Source: Chrysochromulina parva
Taxonomy: Eukaryota > Haptophyta > Prymnesiales > Chrysochromulinaceae
NCBI GenBank assembly: GCA_002887195.1
Contig: PJAB01000530.1
Location: 1-24,597, forward strand
DNA length: 24,597 nucleotides
Reading direction: 5' to 3'
Shown here: positions 9,267-16,422 of the stretch, piece by piece
Position numbering within the stretch: the stretch's first letter is position 1
Layout of the letters: every line of letters starts with the position of its first letter
Position numbers and translations under genes: made by a program
The notes under the pieces: model-generated
Database searches by the model: none
Told to the model about the DNA's origin: nothing
The model's input: the letters and a program-made list of their open reading frames with translations, nothing else

Positions 9267-10351
9267 CTTCTCCTCCTCCATCACCTCCAGCCGCAGCTGC
9301 ACCTACAAGCGCCCAGATCGAGAACGAGATCCCGACGGGGCGCGCGCAGGTGCTCGTCACCGTCACGGACCACGGAAGCGGCACGACGAACTTCGGCAAG
9401 GCGCTCAATACGCATCCGTGCATGTTCGACCTTGGAGAGCCCTTTTCCAACCCGAGCGGGCTATGGTCGAAGACCGAGGTCGAGGGGTGCCCGTTCCCTG
9501 AGGCGATCTTCGACGCCGAGTCGGGCACGCTCACGAAGAGTGACAACCTGAAGCTCGCGCAGGAGATCCACATGCTCCGGCACAAGCCACTCAGCATACG
9601 GGGGCCGGGCGCCTCACCCTCTGGGCCGCTCACCTGGGGCCAGATCTTCGCCGACCTCAGTGAGCCTCCCTCTCTGTACGACGACCTGGAGTACGACCTC
9701 GGCGAGTACTTCATCCGGATCCGCGACCACGTGTGCGCGAGCGTACCGGAAGACATCTGCCCCCCCGCTAACTGCACGATCACGCTCAAGATGTTCCCCC
9801 AGTGGCTCAATGGGTTGACGGGCGCGCAGAACTTTGCGGACGACCCTGTACCCAAGTGCACGGCCGCGCGGAACGAGAAGGCCATGCTGGCGTGGAAAAT
9901 AGAGCTTGAGTCGATGAGGCTGAACCCCAAGATTGCGACGTTCACACTCCTCCGAGACGAGAAGAGTAGGCAGTTCTCCATCTTCAGACGCTTCAGTGCA
10001 CCAGACACCGAGTTTGACTGCGGCTTCGCGCGCGACGTGCCTGAATTCGCAAGCGTGTCGCACGACTACACCGACAGGTGGATGGAGATTGAGGACTGCT
10101 GGACAGGTACCGAGGGTGCCGCCAAGTGCCTCCGCGACGCTCTGCAGCTCGTCGGCCTGTCCGACGAGCCGATGGGAGATTTAGGCACGAAGGTCATGGC
10201 AGCCCCGTCGAATCATTTGTACAACATTTCGACGAAGAGTTGCGTCACCGACCCCGAGGCCATCTTCAAGCGGATGGAAGCAGATGACCCAGATGGCGAC
10301 GTGCAAATCGTACCGATGAGATCTGAGACAATACGACGTCTGAAACCATGA
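6341..10351 (+). CDS. Type II membrane protein with two sulfotransferase-like domains
   Basis: A 1336-residue protein. After a short basic N-terminus, [15 protein letters not shown] (about residues 109-123 of the open frame, 29-43 from this ATG) looks like a signal anchor, placing the rest in the Golgi lumen. Then comes an AEKAA-rich stem and a first sulfotransferase-like domain (about 375-700): [14 protein letters not shown] at the PAPS 5'-phosphosulfate position, [14 protein letters not shown] (3'-phosphate motif, about 468) and [12 protein letters not shown] Pro/Ser linker with a six-Cys module follows, then a second domain (about 990-1336) with [11 protein letters not shown] near 1012, [11 protein letters not shown] and [18 protein letters not shown] near 1199. 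The blocks match PAPS-dependent carbohydrate sulfotransferases; acceptor unknown. Several N-glycosylation sequons fit a lumenal location. Domain 1 lacks the usual Lys-Thr-Gly-Gly-Thr and may bind PAPS poorly. 6386 is an alternative start. Confidence 0.75.
6646..7120 (+). repeat. Ala/Glu/Lys-rich repeats in the stem region
   Basis: Degenerate 15-bp units encoding AEKAA, densest at 6880-6930 and 7015-7120. They encode a predicted helical stalk between the membrane anchor and the first catalytic domain. Immediately after, a 30-bp unit encoding [10 protein letters not shown] is repeated at about 7300-7370. Confidence 0.85.
8470..9310 (+). repeat. Ser-Pro-rich linker with embedded six-Cys module
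   Basis: [10 protein letters not shown] low-complexity coding sequence resembling hydroxyproline-rich glycoproteins of algal walls. It is interrupted at 8810-8887 by six cysteines spaced CxxxWC, KCxxxxC, CxxC (residues 824-849). The stretch encoding [13 protein letters not shown] appears here at about 8938 and again at about 7396 before the first catalytic domain, so part of the linker is duplicated. Confidence 0.85.
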
Positions 10352-10812
10352 TAGTGAGGCTGCTGCTGCTGTTAGTGAGGTGTTACCAACGACGGCGTGG
10401 ACGCTTTATGTTTATCATGGACGGGGCGCATGGAAGAGCGGAAGACGTATTGTGACTAATGAGTACTACGAAGTGTAATAAGACATTTATTGTAGTATTC
10501 AGACACAAGCAGCCTGCATCCGAACGGGCGTGCTGCTATTGTCTAATGCGGTGAGAAAGTCAAAGTGCCAACAATCATTGGTCCTTGTGAAGAAACAATC
10601 TGCAGATGGCTGCCCTCCGCTCTGCGCCGGCCGCCACCCCCCGCGTCTCGACTGCTCACGTGTACGAGGTCCATGCGCGGATCAGGGGAGCCCGCTGCAG
10701 AGCACAGAGGGGACAGGGGAACATCTGCCTTGCCTGCGAGACGAGCGCCGCGGCCCTGGCTGCACGGGGTAGTACTCTCCCTCGAGCGCGGCAGCGGCGA
10801 GAAGTCAGGGCC
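10352..10812. other. Spacer between convergent genes 3 and 4
   Basis: No supported gene. Open frames here are short or are shadows of the NOC3 gene. The left half is AT-richer and holds a hairpin with possible polyadenylation signals for both genes. Confidence 0.6.
10461..10500. promoter_or_regulatory. Hairpin with possible polyadenylation signals for both strands
   Basis: GAGTACTAC (10461-10469) pairs with GTAGTATTC (10492-10500), with one G-T pair. An inner AATAA/TTATT pair sits at 10477-10481 and 10487-10491. Read on the plus strand there is AATAAG at 10477, 126 bases after the gene 3 stop. Read on the minus strand there is AATAAA at 10491-10486, about 320 bases past the gene 4 stop. Use as cleavage signals is inferred; signals in this lineage are not well defined. 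Confidence 0.35.
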
Positions 10813-12765
10813 TCACATGGTGAAGCGCACCCCAGTTGGCTGCCCTGCGGCCGCGGCCGCGGCCGCTTCCGCCTCCCGTACGTTCTCCATCCGACTCGCA
10901 CCCACCGCACCGAGCATCGGCGGGGCAGTGCCGTTGGCGAGGGCCGTCGCGAGCGCGGCGGCGAGCCGGTGTGGTTTCGGCAATGCGGGCGTTGGCTGGA
11001 AGGCGCCGGCCGCGTCGCTATATCGGTGCATGAGCGCGAGAGGCGTCGCATTGAGGAAGCGCGGAGGCAGCGGCTCGCCAGTGGCCAGCTTGGAGGCCAG
11101 CTCGACTACTGTCGGGTGGTAGTGCCGCCTGAGTGCGGCGAGCTGCCATGAGGTCGAGTGGATGGCCGTCGGCGCGTCCATGTCGTCGTCCTCGACGAGC
11201 AGACCCCCGAGTGCCAGCTCGGCGCCGTCATGGGCGCGCCCGTTGAGCATCGCCACGTGCATCGGCATCCCCCCCTCCGGCGGCTCGAGCATGGTCTGAA
11301 GCTTGGGCACCGCCACGTGGAGGCGGGAGACGGCGCAGAGCAGCGCGATCGCTTGTGCGGGCGGTGCTGCACAGGCGAGCCCAAGCAGACGGCGCACCAT
11401 CGAAGCGGCGCGCGGCGCGAGCAGGGCACTCCGATTGCGCCGACACAGGTGCTCGACGCAGTCGAGGGCGGTGGCGAGCAGCGAGGGCTGCATCAGAAGC
11501 GACCGCTCAGTGAGCAGTCGGTACAGCTTGAGATGCACGTCCTTGGTGTCGACGGCCAGCGCCTGCCCGTGGCCCGAGAGGAGCTGAAGCATCGCATGCA
11601 CACACTGGAGAGCCTTCTCGGCGCTCAGCACTCCCTCGGCGTTCAGCAGCCCACGTAGTGAGCCGAGGAGATCGAGGAGGAGCTCGACGTTGACTAGATG
11701 GGCGAACTTGGCGACGCCCTTGAGGACAGCTGGGAGCAGCGGCGAGGCAGCGCCTCGCTTGAGCACGCGCGCGTACGCGACGAAGATGTGCTCGAGGATC
11801 TGGGTCTGCACGCGTGCCACGTCGCCGCGCTCGCCCGCCGCCGCGGCCAGCTCGCGTGCCACTGGATCCATGTCCCGTTTTCGCTTCTTCGCACGTTTGG
11901 TCGACGGCTCGGCGCCGGCGGCCACCGCGCCCAGCTGTAAATGGAGCCACGTGCCAAGCACGTCCGCATGCGGCGAGGCGCTCGGGTTCTTGAGCGCGAG
12001 CGACGTGTGCTTCACAGCCGCGAGCGTCGCCTCGGCGTGCGTGTCCACGCCAAACATGCGCACCAGCGCTGCGCATGCATCCGCGCGGAGTGTCGCATCG
12101 GATCCCTGCGCGATCGGGAGGAGGAGGCCGAGCAGCTCGTCGCGCCCGTTGAAATCGTACGCCTTGTCGAGCAGCGCGCATATGCCGCGCACGGCCGCCG
12201 CGCGGTGTGCCTCGAGCCGCGACGAGAGCCACTTGCGCAGCAGCGCCGTGCATGCCTCGTACGCGGCGAGCAACTTCTTCTCGTAGACGCGGAGCATGCC
12301 GACCTCCTTCGAAACCTGCATCTGAAGCTCCTTCTCCGTGGGCGGGCGCACACGGTACGCGGGCACAATGTCGCGCAGCACGGCCGCCGAGCTCAGGAGG
12401 GCGAGCCGCTGCACCGATGCCTGCGGGTCCTTGCTGGCGAACTCGTGCAGCTCATCAAGCAGCCCGATGTGCTTCTGCGGCGCCTCGAGGATGGACGCGG
12501 AGAGCTTGGCGATGCGAGCGCGCTTTGCTGCGGCAGACTCGACCTCGGCGGCCGCCGCCTCGATCTCGGAGATGACATTCGGCTCGGGCTCGGCCTCCGC
12601 CTCCGGCTCGGCAGGCTGCTGGCGCTTTGGTGCCTTGCGGCGTTGCCACTGACCATTTGGCAGGCGCACGGGCATAAGCTCGCGCATATTGTCTTCCTCA
12701 TCGCGGTCTTCGGCGCCGAGACGGCCGCGCGGCCGCTCCCACGACGGCTCAGTGTCGTCGCTCAT
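10813..12765 (-). CDS. NOC3: Nucleolar complex protein 3 (NOC3) homologue
   Basis: A 650-residue protein, close to the length of fungal NOC3. The N-terminal third carries the NOC3 block: LPNGQW, an acidic/Ala-rich stretch, then EAPQKHIGLLDELHEF, SVQRLALLSSAAVLRDIVPAYRVR-type sequence and SKEVGMLRVYEKKLL. The middle has HEAT-like helices and the basic cluster KRAKKRKRD, a likely nuclear signal. The C-terminal part, including VNVELLLDLLGSL and DVHLKLYRLL, matches the CBF/Mak21-type region. In known eukaryotes NOC3 works with NOC2 in 60S pre-ribosome maturation and export and has been linked to replication licensing. The ATG is at 12763-12765 on the minus strand, and the frame is uninterrupted. 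It is divergent from gene 5 with 162 bases between starts and convergent with gene 3. Confidence 0.88.
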   Translation of the reverse strand: MSDDTEPSWERPRGRLGAEDRDEEDNMRELMPVRLPNGQWQRRKAPKRQQPAEPEAEAEPEPNVISEIEAAAAEVESAAAKRARIAKLSASILEAPQKHIGLLDELHEFASKDPQASVQRLALLSSAAVLRDIVPAYRVRPPTEKELQMQVSKEVGMLRVYEKKLLAAYEACTALLRKWLSSRLEAHRAAAVRGICALLDKAYDFNGRDELLGLLLPIAQGSDATLRADACAALVRMFGVDTHAEATLAAVKHTSLALKNPSASPHADVLGTWLHLQLGAVAAGAEPSTKRAKKRKRDMDPVARELAAAAGERGDVARVQTQILEHIFVAYARVLKRGAASPLLPAVLKGVAKFAHLVNVELLLDLLGSLRGLLNAEGVLSAEKALQCVHAMLQLLSGHGQALAVDTKDVHLKLYRLLTERSLLMQPSLLATALDCVEHLCRRNRSALLAPRAASMVRRLLGLACAAPPAQAIALLCAVSRLHVAVPKLQTMLEPPEGGMPMHVAMLNGRAHDGAELALGGLLVEDDDMDAPTAIHSTSWQLAALRRHYHPTVVELASKLATGEPLPPRFLNATPLALMHRYSDAAGAFQPTPALPKPHRLAAALATALANGTAPPMLGAVGASRMENVREAEAAAAAAAGQPTGVRFTM

Positions 12766-12927
12766 GGATGTTCACGCCACGTCGCCGTACAATTCTTGGT
12801 TTTCAAATTTCCCTGCGTTCTCTCAGCATGTCCTTTACCGGACGAACTCGAGGGAGAACCATAACAGGCGTTTCCGTTACGAAAGATTCGGCGGCTTGGT
12901 CGCTGGACTTCTTGGACTGCTCTTGCG
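12766..12927. promoter_or_regulatory. Shared divergent promoter region of genes 4 and 5
   Basis: Only 162 bases separate the two divergent ATGs, so both promoters and leaders must overlap here or extend into the other gene. No TATA box is evident. Confidence 0.5.
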
Positions 12928-13490
12928 ATGGCCCACGACATGGCGCACGCGATGTACACTCGCGGGACATCGCCTCACTACTCGAGCGTGATGTTCAATC
13001 GCAGCTATCCGACGCCCACTCTCGCAGCCCCGACGCCCATAGGCCAGAATCCGACACCCACACCTGGGACCAAGTGGAGCACGAAGAAGTTCGACTCGGG
13101 CATCCATGCCTCTGCCGCGAATGAGAGATACCTCGCCATGCGCCGGGACGCCGAGGACACTCGTCCGTTCAAGGGCGCTCCCTATCAGCCGGCTAACACT
13201 TTTGTTACCACCGGACCGTGGCGCCAGGGCACGGTGCCACGGCCCTTCAGCCGCGGTAAGCACTGCCCAAATCCCACAGCCGAGATGTCTTTTGCTTTTG
13301 CTTGCTCTCGGGCTCACCTTGCAGTTCGCCCTGTCGTGTGTCAGAGCCGCCGCTTGAGCCCGGCGTTCCTCCATCGGATGCTGTGTCGGCCGGCTCCAAC
13401 GTGCATCATCCTTTCACGTCGTCCGCGACGGCTGCACACGGAGACCGGACGCACGGCATGTCGTGGGCCGCTTTCAAAGCGGCACGCTGA
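12928..13490 (+). CDS. Small unknown protein, two exons
   Basis: Proposed model joins 12928-13255 with 13345-13490, giving 157 residues. Exon 1 encodes a Pro/Thr/Tyr-rich sequence starting MAHDMAHAMYTRGTSP, with the segments NRSYPTPTL and RPFKGAPYQPANTF. Exon 2 ends GMSWAAFKAAR. The donor GTAAGC at 13256 is strong. The acceptor ending at 13344 is chosen because it brings in a frame with coding-like composition. The acceptor ending at 13324 has a better pyrimidine tract but leads to an Arg/Cys-rich tail typical of a shadow frame, ending at 13497. Reading straight through without splicing also ends at 13497. No domain, membrane segment or signal peptide is recognised. The repeated Pro-Thr and Tyr motifs recall microtubule-associated ciliary proteins, but this is only an impression. 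Confidence 0.55.
13256..13344 (+). other. Probable intron of gene 5 (89 nt; alternative 69 nt)
   Basis: GTAAGC donor at 13256; candidate acceptors CCTTGCAG ending 13324 and GTGTCAG ending 13344. The interior has a T-rich pyrimidine run at about 13290-13310. The two acceptors are 20 bases apart and give different reading frames downstream. Confidence 0.55.
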
Positions 13491-13838
13491 ACCGTGAGCG
13501 TGCGCACGCCGTGCGCACCATCGTGCCGGGCTGTATCACGAGCACCCGATTGCATTTAGATACAATTGTAGTCGACGGTACCATCAAGGTCATCTGTCTT
13601 GCCACCCACAAAAAGAGCCCCGCTCGACGCAAGCCGCCAAGCTAGCCGAGTCCCTACTGGCTCTCTCCCAGCAAAAGAGAATTACCGGTATCGGGCGTCG
13701 TTCACGAAATTTCCATTTCCCATGTCCGAATCACAAGATCAGGCCCTGTGGCTGGGCATCGAGGCATTGCTCGGAATAGATCTTGAGTGCGTCTCTGAAG
13801 CCTGCTGACGCTCCTCGCCCTCAGCGCCTTCACCTTCG
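13491..13838 (+). other. Spacer between genes 5 and 6, with hairpin and upstream ORF
   Basis: GTGCGCAC at 13500-13507 and 13511-13518 form an 8-bp stem with a 3-base loop, ten bases after the gene 5 stop. An ATG frame of 28 codons plus stop at 13722-13808 starts MSESQDQALW and ends 30 bases before the gene 6 ATG. It would be an upstream ORF if transcription starts before it. Nothing else is supported. Confidence 0.5.
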
Positions 13839-14717
13839 ATGTCCTTCTTTTCCGCCTTTTGGCTCGGCGTGCTCGGGACGAGCCTGCGGCGGTGCCCGCC
13901 CCTCGGCCCAAGCTGCGCGTGGCGGAGGAGAGCCAGCGTCTCTGCCCATCGCATGCTGGATCTGGACGCGCTGCCACGACCCGTGGCTGAGACAGACTGC
14001 TGGCGGCCCACCATCGATGACGTCGATCGCATCTCATGGGGGCGCAACGCGAAGCAGAAGGGCACTGGCTCTCGCGGTGTGCCACACCGGCTGAACGACG
14101 ACGAGCGGTCGCTCTACGACTTCGCGCGTCGCAAGGGCTTCGTCGAGATCGGTGGCTCGGGCTGGCGAAGCGAGCGCCGTGACTCGCCACTGGTCAACAC
14201 ATTTCGCAGCTGGTGCGACGCCCGAGGCGTGCCGGCCATCTACTTGCACAAGGGACGCGACGGAACCGATGATCAGGTCGTTGTCGACCTCGCGCCGCTG
14301 CGGACGCCGCTCCGCTTCGAGGCCGCGGCGGCCTTTTGCTTGGGTGCGGCGCCCAATGGCACGGTCGAGTTTGAGGGCCGACCGCCGGTGGACCTGAGGG
14401 ACGCTGAGGATGCCGCCGACGACGACGAGCAGCAGCGAGCAGCCGAGGCGCCCGCAGCGTCGGCCTCGGAGCCGAGCGGCGCGCGCATGTTCAGCCTCGA
14501 GGAGCTGGCCGAGGCCTACGTCACGCAGCCGATCTACCGACTGCCCATGTACGCTGTCTCATGGGTCCGCGGGCGCTCCGAGGCCAAGGAGCTCGCAAAG
14601 CTCCTCGCCGAGAGCCTCGGCACGTCCGAGGACGCCAAGGGCCGGCGCAAAGAGCAGGGCTCCCCCCAGGTTAGGCCTGGGAAATCACGCCGCTCGGGCG
14701 GGTACGGGATAGGTTGA
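13839..14717 (+). CDS. Unknown protein with possible plastid-type presequence
   Basis: A 292-residue protein. The N-terminus MSFFSAFWLGVLGTSL is hydrophobic like a signal peptide and is followed by an Arg/Ser/Ala-rich stretch. That arrangement is known for bipartite plastid presequences in algae with secondary plastids; plastid import is inferred, not shown. The conserved-looking core (about residues 55-155) contains DVDRISWGRNAKQKGTGSRG, VPHRLNDDERSLYDFARRKG, PLVNTFRSWCDARG and a hydrophobic VVVDLAPLRTPL segment. I have an impression of similar uncharacterised proteins in other algae but cannot name a family. An acidic Ala-rich linker follows, then a short helical block (FSLEELAEAYVTQPIYRLPMY) and a basic tail. 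An in-frame stop at 13806 means the ATG at 13839 is the only start without further splicing. Confidence 0.7.
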   Translation: MSFFSAFWLGVLGTSLRRCPPLGPSCAWRRRASVSAHRMLDLDALPRPVAETDCWRPTIDDVDRISWGRNAKQKGTGSRGVPHRLNDDERSLYDFARRKGFVEIGGSGWRSERRDSPLVNTFRSWCDARGVPAIYLHKGRDGTDDQVVVDLAPLRTPLRFEAAAAFCLGAAPNGTVEFEGRPPVDLRDAEDAADDDEQQRAAEAPAASASEPSGARMFSLEELAEAYVTQPIYRLPMYAVSWVRGRSEAKELAKLLAESLGTSEDAKGRRKEQGSPQVRPGKSRRSGGYGIG

Positions 14718-15097
14718 GGTGAGCGATCTTACATGAGCAATCTTCTTGGTGCGCGCTCCCGCGCTCTACGCTTCTTTTCGCGAAGGTACAGGTAATCGAA
14801 GACATTTGTATTTTCCCACATCCCAGAATAAATTAAGCGGTAATCAAGAGCGTGCAAAAAGTCAAGTTTGAAGTCTTTCATTAACAACAAGCGATGTACG
14901 GTGTACGTCGAAATTTGACTTGACTTGACAACTGCTCGTAAGTGACCGAATTCCAGAGGGGCGGATTCTAAAAAAGGAAATTTTGTTTTCTCCCAGCATT
15001 GTGGTCCACGATTGGCAGGAGAGCGTCGACTTCGGTGTCTTAGGAATCCTACGCCAGCTTGCCTGGCTTGACACCCCACACACTACCCAGCAGGCGT
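14718..15097 (+). other. Spacer between genes 6 and 7
   Basis: AT-richer than its surroundings. It holds AATAAA at 14827-14832, 110 bases after the gene 6 stop, a plausible polyadenylation signal. It also holds a TTGACTTGACTTGAC element at 14915-14929 and GTGACCGAATTCCAGAG at 14942-14958, both of which recur before gene 8. No gene is supported. Confidence 0.5.
14827..14832 (+). promoter_or_regulatory. Possible polyadenylation signal of gene 6
   Basis: AATAAA, 110 bases downstream of the gene 6 stop, in an AT-rich stretch. Position fits, but use in this lineage is not established. Confidence 0.3.
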
Positions 15098-16048
15098 ATG
15101 CAGGCGTGCGGAGCCCCGCCCAACGGCACGCTCGTGGTCAGCGGCATCAGTCCGGCAGCGGGGCTGCCCGCATACGCCCTCAATGTCTGGGCGGAGAACG
15201 ACGGAGTGTCGAACCACATCATCAAGAACAAGATGTGGGACGCCAGCAAGAGCGCTCTGCTGGTGAGCGAGCTCGCGGGACTCCACACGGAACTCGGCCG
15301 GCGCGCGTCATTCCTCGACATTGGCGCCAATGTGGGGTGGTTCACCATGCTCGCTGCACGCACTGGGCATGCCGACGTCATTGCCGTCGAGGCCAGCGAG
15401 CCCAACGCCGCTCTCATCGAGCGCTCGCTCTGCATGAACCAGCTGGTCAAAGGCGTCACGCTGCACCGCGCCGGGCTCGGAGTGCGCACACAGACGTGCG
15501 CACTCGTGGCGCGCAGAAGCAACATTGCGAGCCCGACGGTGAGCTGCGAGGGCAACGCCGCGCGCGAGATGAAAAGCTGGGGCAAGCACTTCGGATTCCA
15601 CGACTACGTGGTCGTGGGAAGCATGCGCATGGTGCGACTGGACGAGCTGCTGCCGAGCCAGCCAGTCGACGTGATCAAGATCGACGTGGAGGGCAACGAG
15701 CTCGAGGTGGCGAAGGGATGGGCGGCCCTCTTTGACCAACGCCCACCGATGCGGCAGCCGCGGCTCGTGCTGACCGAGTACGTGCCATCGCTCATCGCGC
15801 TGAGGTCCAACGTCTCCGACCCGCTCGACTATCTGCGCTTCTTCATCCGGCGCGGGTACACGATCGAGACGGACGCCCACGCCCGCGGGTTACCGGCCGC
15901 TGCGCTCGTGACGGAGCGCGACCTGGTCGCGTGGAGCACGTCCAAGCACGGCCGCGGCTGGATGCACGACCTCGTGATCCGGCGGCCTCCCATTTCACAT
16001 TCACACACAACGGCGCCACCTAACGGTTCTCGGACGAGAGCTCGTTAA
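15098..16048 (+). CDS. FkbM-type SAM-dependent methyltransferase
   Basis: A 316-residue protein. Class I methyltransferase motif I is FLDIGANVGWFTML (Asp near residue 74), followed by the acidic strand end VIAVEASEPN. The FkbM-type later motif is VDVIKIDVEGNELEVAKG (second Asp near 196), with LVLTEYVPS after it. FkbM proteins transfer a methyl group from SAM, often to a sugar or polyketide hydroxyl; the acceptor here is unknown. The first ATG in frame is 15098, and a stop at 15041 limits upstream extension. The N-terminus before the fold is short and has no signal peptide, so an upstream exon carrying a targeting sequence is possible (CTACCCAG just upstream could act as an acceptor). The last 20 residues are Thr/Pro/Ser-rich and probably not part of the fold. 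Confidence 0.85.
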   Translation: MQACGAPPNGTLVVSGISPAAGLPAYALNVWAENDGVSNHIIKNKMWDASKSALLVSELAGLHTELGRRASFLDIGANVGWFTMLAARTGHADVIAVEASEPNAALIERSLCMNQLVKGVTLHRAGLGVRTQTCALVARRSNIASPTVSCEGNAAREMKSWGKHFGFHDYVVVGSMRMVRLDELLPSQPVDVIKIDVEGNELEVAKGWAALFDQRPPMRQPRLVLTEYVPSLIALRSNVSDPLDYLRFFIRRGYTIETDAHARGLPAAALVTERDLVAWSTSKHGRGWMHDLVIRRPPISHSHTTAPPNGSRTRAR

Positions 16049-16422
16049 AGGGTCGGGTTGGAGCGGAAGGTTTGATGTCGATGGAATAGAGTAAAATCTT
16101 TGCGTGTATAGAGGTTCGTCTGTGTGATCCGTGTGCCCTTGTGCGCCCGCGTGTCCCGTGTGTGTCCCGTGTGTGTCCCGGCGCCCCGGTATCTTTACAG
16201 CTGCTAGCTAGTATGTGACCAAATTCCAGAGTGTCAGAGGTTCGTCTGTGTGATCCGTGTGCCCTTGTGCGCCCGCGTGTCCCGTGTGTGTCCCGTGTGT
16301 GTCCCGGCGCCCCGGTATCTTTTTAACGGTTCACATCGAAACTTGACTTGACTTGGCTTGTCTTGAGTCTTGACTTGCCGCGCCTTTTCGAGGTGCTCTC
16401 TCTTCCCGGGCGCGCGGCTTGG
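16049..16422 (+). other. Spacer and probable promoter of gene 8
   Basis: No gene is supported. It is largely made of the 126-bp tandem duplication described separately, followed by a TTGACTTGACTTGG element at 16343 that lies 80 bases before the chosen ATG of gene 8. Confidence 0.5.
16110..16322. repeat. Direct duplication, 87 bp exact, 126-bp period
   Basis: Bases 16110-16196 recur at 16236-16322 without visible mismatch. Each copy contains a short array of a 10-bp GTGTGTCCCG-like unit. The 39 bases between the copies contain GTGACCAAATTCCAGAG (16215-16231). Confidence 0.9.

Noticed and set aside
8797..10008. Minus-strand Gly-rich open frame
   Set aside because: Reverse of the Pro-rich linker and second catalytic domain of gene 3.
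11941..12864. Plus-strand open frame of 307 codons opposite NOC3
   Set aside because: Shadow of the NOC3 reading frame; Arg/Leu/His-rich with no motif.
13787..13824. A 38-nt intron joining the ATG at 13722 to gene 6
   Set aside because: Splice-like ends exist, but the joined frame is not the gene 6 frame, and the intron would be very short.
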